Origin: UBA5704 sp036380715
Lineage (GTDB): Bacteria; Acidobacteriota; Thermoanaerobaculia; Multivoradales; UBA5704
DNA: 64,000 nucleotides
Assembly (NCBI GenBank): GCA_036380715.1
Contig: DASVEF010000044.1
Coordinates: 1-64,000 of the forward strand
Direction of reading: 5' to 3'
Shown: positions 1-64,000 of the stretch, piece by piece
Numbering within the stretch: position 1 is the stretch's first letter
Layout of the letters: each line of letters starts with the position of its first letter
Notes under the pieces: generated by a model
What the model was told of the DNA's origin: nothing
The model's database searches: none
The model's input: only the letters and a program-made list of their open reading frames with translations
Position numbers and translations under genes: made by a program

Positions 1-1
1 C

Positions 2-13678
<13,677 letters not shown>

Positions 13679-13698
13679 GCCTGCGCGAGGCCTCGCCC

Positions 13699-13920
13699 GA
13701 CCCGCGGAACGGACGACTTGTTCCGCGGAACAAGATCGCCGGCCCATGGAACGGCCGGCCGGTTCCCAGGAACGAGCAGACTGTTCCGGGGAACGGCCAG
13801 CCCGCTCCCTGGAACGAGCCGGCCGTTCCCCGGAGCGACCGACAGGCGCCGTGGAACGAGCGGCCCGTTCCATGGGCACTGCGGTTTGTTCCACGGAACC
13901 GGCCGCTCGCTCCCTGGAAC
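13699..13920. repeat. Array of eleven 21-bp units with GTTCC-NN-GGAAC dyads
   Basis: Eleven 12-bp dyads begin at 13699, 13720, 13741, 13762, 13783, 13804, 13825, 13846, 13867, 13888 and 13909, exactly 21 bp apart. They are separated by 9-bp spacers of variable, mostly GC-rich sequence. Four copies (13720, 13762, 13783, 13888) are perfect; the others have one to three mismatches. Positions G1, C4, C5, G8 and G9 of the dyad are invariant in all eleven, while the central two bases vary freely. A 21-bp period is two helical turns, so all dyads face the same side of the DNA, which suits cooperative protein binding. In RNA, GGAAC of one unit could pair with GTTCC of the next across the 9-nt spacer. 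The period also equals seven codons. Function is unproven. Confidence 0.9.
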
Positions 13921-14068
13921 AAACTGCCTATCGACCTGCCGGGCCGTTCCGAGGTAATCTCTCGCCTCCGCTTCCTCTCCAGCAGGACGAGGTCGAGCAG
14001 GCCCAATCCGGGGCTCTGGGTCTCTACCCGTCGGCTCCGCTGTAATGGGAGTAGTGTCGGTTTTCGAC

Positions 14069-14073
14069 GGGAG
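14069..14073 (+). promoter_or_regulatory. Ribosome binding site of the PKS gene
   Basis: GGGAG lies five bases upstream of the ATG at 14079. It supports that start, which gives the usual short lead (MSERNGLEIAVIGM) into the ketosynthase domain. Confidence 0.6.
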
Positions 14074-14078
14074 CCCGC

Positions 14079-17000
14079 ATGAGCGAGCGCAACGGTCTGG
14101 AGATTGCCGTCATCGGCATGGCGGGGAGGTTTCCCCGAGCCAGGGACCTCGACCAGTTCTGGCAGAACCTGCGGAACGGGGTTGAAGGCATCTCCTTCTT
14201 CACGAAGGAAGAGCTCGCGGGGCTGGTGCCTCCCTCTCTTCTCGCCCATCCGAGCTACGTCCGGGCCATGTCCGTTCTGGAGGGCCACGACCTGTTCGAC
14301 GCCGGGTTCTTCGATCTCTCCCCGCGCGAAGCGGAGATCCTCGATCCACAGCAGCGCCTGCTCCTCGAAGTCGCATGGGAGGCGCTCGAGAAGGCGGGTC
14401 ATGCGGGGACCAGCCTCCCGGCCGGCGTTTTCGTGGGGACCAGTCCGAATCACTACCTGATCCTTAATGTCCTCTCGAACCCGGAGGTCCTCTCGGCCGT
14501 CGGCCCCTTCGGCGTGATGCTCGCCAATGAGAAGGACTTCGTGGCGGCCCGTCTGGCCTATAAGCTCGATCTGGAAGGCCCAAGCCTCACGGTCCAGACC
14601 GCCTGCTCGACTTCCCTGGTGGCGACCCACCTCGCCTGCCAGAGCCTGCTTGCCGGCGAGTGCGAGATCGCCCTCGCGGGCGGCGCCTCTGTCGCGGCTG
14701 TGCAGAGAGGCGGATACCTCTTCCAGGAAGGGGGGATCCTCTCGCGGGATGGACACACCCGGGCTTTCGATGCGCGGGCCGATGGGACGGCCGGCGGCCA
14801 GGGGGTCGGGATCGTCGTCCTGAAGCTGCTCGACGACGCCATCGCCGGTGGCGACCACATCCACGCGGTCATCAAGGGCTCGGCGATCAACAACGACGGA
14901 TCTCAGCGGCCCGGCTTCACCGCCCCGCGCAGAGACGGCCAGGCCAAGGTGATCCGCGCCGCCCAGATGCGGGCCGAGGTGGACGCCGAATCGATCCAGT
15001 ACGTGGAGGCCCACGGCACCGCGACCCCTCTGGGCGATCCCATCGAGGTGACTGCCCTGACTCGCGCCTTCCGCGCGACGACTCAGCGCCGCAGCTTCTG
15101 CGCCCTCGGATCGGTCAAGACCAACATCGGCCATGCGGATGCCGCGGCCGGCATCGCGAGCCTGCTCAAGACCGTCCTCGCGCTCGAAAACGAGGAGATC
15201 CCGCCGAGCCTGCACTTCGAATCTCCCAATCCGGAGGCCGATTTCGCTGCGAGCCCGTTCTACGTCAACCGGGAGCTTCGCCCGTGGAAACGGACCGGGG
15301 AGCCACGGCGGGCCGGCGTGAGCTCTTTCGGCATGGGAGGCGCCAACGCCCATCTGATCCTGGAAGAGGCGCCGCCGCCCGAGCTTTCCGGCCCGTCCCG
15401 TCCGTGGCAGTTGCTGACCCTCTCCGCCCGGACCGCCAGCGCCCTGGAGCGAGCCAGCGACGATCTGGCGGCCCACCTGAAGGCGCACCCCGGGCAGAGC
15501 CTCGCGGACATCGCCTACACGCTGCGCGTCGGCCGCCGCGGCTTCCGGTTCCGGAGAGCCCTGGTGGCGGCCGGCCCCGAAGAGGCGGCGGAGGCGCTCG
15601 CCGCGCGCGATCCACGGCGGGTCTGGAGCTCCGAGCGGGAGGAGGGAGCGCGAGCTCTCGCCTTCCTGCTCCCGGGCGTGGGAGACCAGCACTCCGGCAT
15701 GGCGGCCGGTCTCTACGCCGCCGAGCCGGTCTTCCGGCAGGAGATCGACCGCTGCTCCGAGCTGCTCCGCCCCCATCTCGGACTGGACCTGCGGGAGGTC
15801 CTGTTCGCAGGGAGCGGGAGCGCGCCTGCAGCGGGGCCGAAGGCTTCCGGGCTCGACTTGCGCGCCCTGATGGGGAGAGGGGAGAGCGCCGCGCAGGGCT
15901 CCGGTCCCCTCTACCAGACCCGTATCGCGCAGCCGGCCGTGTTCGCGCTGGGCTATGCCCTGGCCCGACTGTGGATGTCGTGGCGCGTGCAGCCCAACGC
16001 CTTCCTGGGCTACAGCCTGGGAGAGTACACGGCCGCCTGCTTGGCCGGAGTCATGTCGCTGGAGGACGCGCTCGCGCTCGTCGCGCGCCGCGCCCGGATG
16101 ATCGACGATCTGCCGCCCGGAGCCATGCTCGCGGTCCCACTGCCGGAAGACGAGGCGCTGCGGAGGCTCTCCGCCGGCCTGTCGCTCGCGGCTGTCAACT
16201 CCCCTTCGGTCTGTGTGGTGGCGGGGCCTGAGGACGCCGTCGGCGAGCTCGAACGGCGGCTGGGAGAAGGGGGGCTGCTGTGCCGCCGGCTGCAGACCTC
16301 GCACGCCTTCCACTCGCGGATGATGGAGCCGCTCGCGGGCGCGTTCCGCGACCTCGTCCGTTCGGTGGAGCTGAAGGCGCCCCAGATCCCCTATCTCTCG
16401 AACGTGACCGGGACCTGGGCCGAGGCCTCGCAGGTGACGGACCCCGAATACTGGGTCCGCCACCTGTGCGGGACGGTCCGCTTCGCCGATGCGATCGGCG
16501 AGCTCTGGAAGGCGCCGGGGAGAGTCCTTCTAGAGATGGGTCCCGGGCAGGCCCTGGGCAGCCTCGCGCTGCAGCACCCGGCAGCATCCGTCAGCTCGGC
16601 GCGCCCGGTGCTCCCCACGCTTCGTCACGAGCACGACCGCCAGGACGACCAGGCGTTCCTGCTGAAAACCCTCGGGCAGCTCTGGCTCGCCGGAGTGGAA
16701 GCCGACCCTGCCGGCTTCTATCGGGGCGAACGGCGCCGCCGCGTGCCGCTACCCACCTATCCGTTCGAGCGCCAGCGCTACTGGATCGAGCGCAAGGTGG
16801 CCCCCGCGCCCGCCATGCGCATGGAGATACCCGCCGCCACCGGGAAGATTGCCGATCCGGCAGCCTGGTTCCACGCGCCCTCCTGGCGGCTCTCCGCGCA
16901 GCCGGCTGAGCGGAAAAGCAGGAAGGGGCTCTGGCTGCTCCTGATGGACGACCGCGGAGTTGGCGTCGAGATCGCCGCCCGCCTCGAAAGCGAAGGGTGC

Positions 17001-18773
17001 CGTGTGGTCGAGGTCCTCCCCGGCGACAAGCTGGCCCGCCTCGACGAGAGACGTTTCGTGCTCGACCCGGCCAGCGAAGGGGACTATGGGGCTCTCTTCA
17101 CAGAGCTCGGGGAGCTGCCCGCGACCGTCGTGCACCTCTGGACCCTTTCCGCCGGGGAAGAGCCGCCAAGCCTGGAGAGCCTCGGCAGGGTCCGCGAGAC
17201 GGGCTTCTACAGCCTCATCGCTCTCGCGCAGGCGCTCGGCAAGAGATCGCTGTCCGAAACGGTTTCGATCCGCGTCGTCACCAACGGTCTCTGCGGAGTG
17301 GAGCGGGGGGACCCCCTCCAGCCGGAGAAGGCCACGCTGCTGGGGCCGATACGGGTGATGCCTCAGGAGTACCCGCGCCTCGCTTGCCGGGTCGTCGATG
17401 TCGACGTCCGGGACCTCGGGGGCTCGGCGCTCGACACGCTGCTCGCGGAGCTGGCGGAGTCGGCGGGAGAGCCGGTGACCGCCTGCCGCGGAACCCAGCG
17501 CTGGGTTCCCAGCGCCGAGCCGGTGCGCCTGCCGGCTCTCAGCGGGCCACCGGTCCGGCTGCGGGACGAGGGCGTCTACCTGATCACCGGCGGCTTGGGT
17601 GGCCTCGGCCTGGCCCTCGCCCGACACCTCGCCCGGACGGTCCGCGCCAGGCTCGTCCTGGTCGGCCGGACGGCCGCCAGGACTGACGCGGTGCAGGACC
17701 TGGAAGAGGCTGGAGCCGAGGTGCTCGTCCTCTCCGCTGACGTGACGGACGAAACACGAATGCGGGAGGTCATGGCCGCGGCTCGGGAGCGCTTCGGCCG
17801 GCTGGACGGTGTCTTCCATGTGGCGGGGGTGCCGGGAGCCGGCCTGATCCAGCTCAAGACGCGCGAGATGGCGGCGGAAGTGCTCGCCCCGAAGGTCGAC
17901 GGCACGCTCGTCCTCGCGTCGGTCCTGCGCGACGTCCCGCTCGACTTCGTGGTCCTGTTCTCCGCGCTCACCTCGATCACCGGAGGCATCGGCCAAGTCG
18001 ACTACTGCTCGGCCAACGCGTTCCTCGACGCTTTCGCGCAGTGGAGCCGGAAGAGGGGGCGGCACCCCGCCTTCGCGGTCAACTGGTGCGAGTGGCAGTG
18101 GGACGCCTGGACCGACCGGCTCACCGCCATGGACTCCGGATTCCAGGAGGAGTTCCGGCAGCAGCGACGGATGTACGGTCTGACCTTCGAGGAAGGGATG
18201 GAGGCGCTCTCCCGCATCCTGGCGAGCGACATCCCTCAGGTCGTGGTCTCGACGCGGGATCTCAAGTCGGTCGTCGAGCAGCAGCACTCGATGACGGATC
18301 TCCTCGCCTCGCTGGGCAGCCGCAAGGCGCTGCCGCAGCAGGGCGGAGCGAGGCACTCGCGGCCGGATCTGCCGACCCCTTACGTCGCGCCGGACGGCGA
18401 GACCCAGCAGCGGCTCGCGGACATCTGGCGCGACCTTCTTGGCATCGCTCCGATCGGAGCTCACGACAATTTCTTTCAGCTCGGCGGGCACTCCCTGCTC
18501 GGGCTGCAGGTCATGACGCGGATCCAGGAGGCGTTCCGGGTCGAGCTGCCCCTGCGCGCGCTGTTCGAGGCACCTACGATCGCGGAGCTTGCCGCGGCGA
18601 TCGAGCGAGGCGGTGAGCCCTCGAAGAACGTCCCGGAAATCCGCAGGGCCGACGCGATCGATGTCAGAAAGGTGCTGGAGAACCTGGACGCTCTGTCCGA
18701 GGAGGAGATGGACGCCCTGCTCGCCGAGATGGCGGCGGACGAGGAAGAGATCTACGGGGGAGGAGCCCGGTAA
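14079..18773 (+). CDS. Type I PKS, single module KS-AT-KR-carrier
   Basis: This 1564-residue protein extends the peptidyl chain by one malonate-derived C2 unit. KS (about residues 8-435) has Cys176 in TACSTS, His312 in EAHGTA and His352 in NIGHA, so it should be active. AT (about 525-855) has the nucleophile Ser646 in GYSLGEY and HAFH at 742-745, the malonyl-CoA type motif. KR (about 925-1350) has the nucleotide loop from Thr1170 (TGGLGGLG) and Lys1272, Ser1295, Tyr1309 and Asn1313, so a beta-hydroxyl is expected. The carrier (about 1435-1510) has Ser1472 in a PCP-like GGHSL context. There is no DH, ER or methyltransferase. The C-terminus (IDVRKVLENLDALSEEEMDAL and on) is helical and acidic, as in docking segments. 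It follows the NRPS after 400 bp and precedes the next NRPS by 2 bp. Confidence 0.96.
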   Translation: MSERNGLEIAVIGMAGRFPRARDLDQFWQNLRNGVEGISFFTKEELAGLVPPSLLAHPSYVRAMSVLEGHDLFDAGFFDLSPREAEILDPQQRLLLEVAWEALEKAGHAGTSLPAGVFVGTSPNHYLILNVLSNPEVLSAVGPFGVMLANEKDFVAARLAYKLDLEGPSLTVQTACSTSLVATHLACQSLLAGECEIALAGGASVAAVQRGGYLFQEGGILSRDGHTRAFDARADGTAGGQGVGIVVLKLLDDAIAGGDHIHAVIKGSAINNDGSQRPGFTAPRRDGQAKVIRAAQMRAEVDAESIQYVEAHGTATPLGDPIEVTALTRAFRATTQRRSFCALGSVKTNIGHADAAAGIASLLKTVLALENEEIPPSLHFESPNPEADFAASPFYVNRELRPWKRTGEPRRAGVSSFGMGGANAHLILEEAPPPELSGPSRPWQLLTLSARTASALERASDDLAAHLKAHPGQSLADIAYTLRVGRRGFRFRRALVAAGPEEAAEALAARDPRRVWSSEREEGARALAFLLPGVGDQHSGMAAGLYAAEPVFRQEIDRCSELLRPHLGLDLREVLFAGSGSAPAAGPKASGLDLRALMGRGESAAQGSGPLYQTRIAQPAVFALGYALARLWMSWRVQPNAFLGYSLGEYTAACLAGVMSLEDALALVARRARMIDDLPPGAMLAVPLPEDEALRRLSAGLSLAAVNSPSVCVVAGPEDAVGELERRLGEGGLLCRRLQTSHAFHSRMMEPLAGAFRDLVRSVELKAPQIPYLSNVTGTWAEASQVTDPEYWVRHLCGTVRFADAIGELWKAPGRVLLEMGPGQALGSLALQHPAASVSSARPVLPTLRHEHDRQDDQAFLLKTLGQLWLAGVEADPAGFYRGERRRRVPLPTYPFERQRYWIERKVAPAPAMRMEIPAATGKIADPAAWFHAPSWRLSAQPAERKSRKGLWLLLMDDRGVGVEIAARLESEGCRVVEVLPGDKLARLDERRFVLDPASEGDYGALFTELGELPATVVHLWTLSAGEEPPSLESLGRVRETGFYSLIALAQALGKRSLSETVSIRVVTNGLCGVERGDPLQPEKATLLGPIRVMPQEYPRLACRVVDVDVRDLGGSALDTLLAELAESAGEPVTACRGTQRWVPSAEPVRLPALSGPPVRLRDEGVYLITGGLGGLGLALARHLARTVRARLVLVGRTAARTDAVQDLEEAGAEVLVLSADVTDETRMREVMAAARERFGRLDGVFHVAGVPGAGLIQLKTREMAAEVLAPKVDGTLVLASVLRDVPLDFVVLFSALTSITGGIGQVDYCSANAFLDAFAQWSRKRGRHPAFAVNWCEWQWDAWTDRLTAMDSGFQEEFRQQRRMYGLTFEEGMEALSRILASDIPQVVVSTRDLKSVVEQQHSMTDLLASLGSRKALPQQGGARHSRPDLPTPYVAPDGETQQRLADIWRDLLGIAPIGAHDNFFQLGGHSLLGLQVMTRIQEAFRVELPLRALFEAPTIAELAAAIERGGEPSKNVPEIRRADAIDVRKVLENLDALSEEEMDALLAEMAADEEEIYGGGAR
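18759..18765 (+). promoter_or_regulatory. Ribosome binding site of the giant NRPS gene, inside the PKS 3' end
   Basis: GGAGGAG sits in the last codons of the PKS gene, ten bases before the ATG at 18776. The PKS stop (18771-18773) and that ATG are only 2 bp apart. This arrangement suggests translational coupling and supports the 18776 start over the in-frame ATG at 18836. Confidence 0.7.
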
Positions 18774-18775
18774 GG

Positions 18776-64000
<45,225 letters not shown>

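Larger units (their letters stand above)
13679..14078. other. 400-bp intergenic region between NRPS and PKS genes
   Basis: This is the only substantial non-coding gap in the window. It holds the 21-bp repeat array (13699-13920), then about 150 bp of unremarkable GC-rich sequence up to the PKS start. One out-of-register half-match to the repeat dyad (GTTCCGAGGTAA) occurs at 13946-13957. I see no convincing rho-independent terminator (no stem followed by a T run). A TGTAAT hexamer at 14041-14046 could be a -10 box, but no matching -35 is evident. Because the flanking genes are otherwise tightly packed, this gap is a plausible site of regulation or internal transcription start. Confidence 0.8.

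Noticed and set aside
13699..13920. CRISPR array
   Set aside because: The repeat is 12 bp with 9-bp spacers at a 21-bp period, far too short for CRISPR, and there are no cas genes in the window.
13718..13957. Small protein of about 79 residues encoded by the repeat array (TTG start, same frame as the upstream NRPS)
   Set aside because: All frames are open across the array because the repeats lack stop codons. There is no clear ribosome site, and the peptide is only a reflection of the DNA repeat.
14041..14046. TGTAAT as a -10 promoter box for the PKS gene
   Set aside because: No convincing -35 element 16-18 bp upstream, and the spacing to the start codon alone is not evidence.

Overview
The window is one continuous stretch of a very large modular nonribosomal peptide / polyketide assembly line. 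All genes lie on the + strand. Both window ends fall inside synthetase genes, so no cluster boundary, loading module, thioesterase, MbtH-like protein, transporter or regulator gene is visible. The DNA is strongly GC-rich and I see no tRNA, rRNA, transposase or CRISPR. The style (giant NRPS genes, NRPS-PKS hybrid, high GC) would fit a soil Acidobacteriota or Myxococcota member. That placement is inference from style, because no taxonomic marker gene is present.

Layout. (1) 2-13678: a 5'-truncated NRPS (4558 codons visible) with the end of module 0 (A-T) and four full C-A-T modules (1-4). (2) 13679-14078: the only non-coding gap, 400 bp. It contains eleven copies of a 21-bp unit built around the dyad GTTCC-NN-GGAAC (13699-13920). 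(3) 14079-18773: a single-module type I PKS (KS-AT-KR-carrier), malonyl-type AT, no DH. (4) 18776 to beyond 64000: one uninterrupted frame of at least 15,075 codons holding thirteen NRPS modules (5-17), two epimerases and an embedded PAPS-type sulfotransferase domain. It runs off the end in the A10 region of module 17.

Predicted chain, from hand-read ten-residue adenylation codes: ...X0 - Thr - (Cys-family code, uncertain) - Gln - Thr - [malonate extension, beta-OH] - Thr - Thr (sulfotransferase attached) - X - D-(Cys-family code) - basic residue, possibly diaminobutyrate - X - basic-like - Pro - X - X - Gly - D-aromatic (Tyr-like) - Thr ... The three X at modules 7, 13 and 14 share an almost identical unassigned code. 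Thr is the dominant building block (five modules). Chemistry at Thr beta-hydroxyls is suggested twice: by the sulfotransferase after module 6, and by an unusual condensation domain after module 1.

Most unusual features: the sulfotransferase inserted between a Thr-loaded carrier and the next C domain; the helically phased palindrome array ahead of the PKS gene; and the size of the third gene. A 2-kb A-T-C block repeated at exact codon spacing in the first gene shows recent module recombination. Colinear gene order and the translation-coupling signal between genes 2 and 3 suggest the genes act in the order written.
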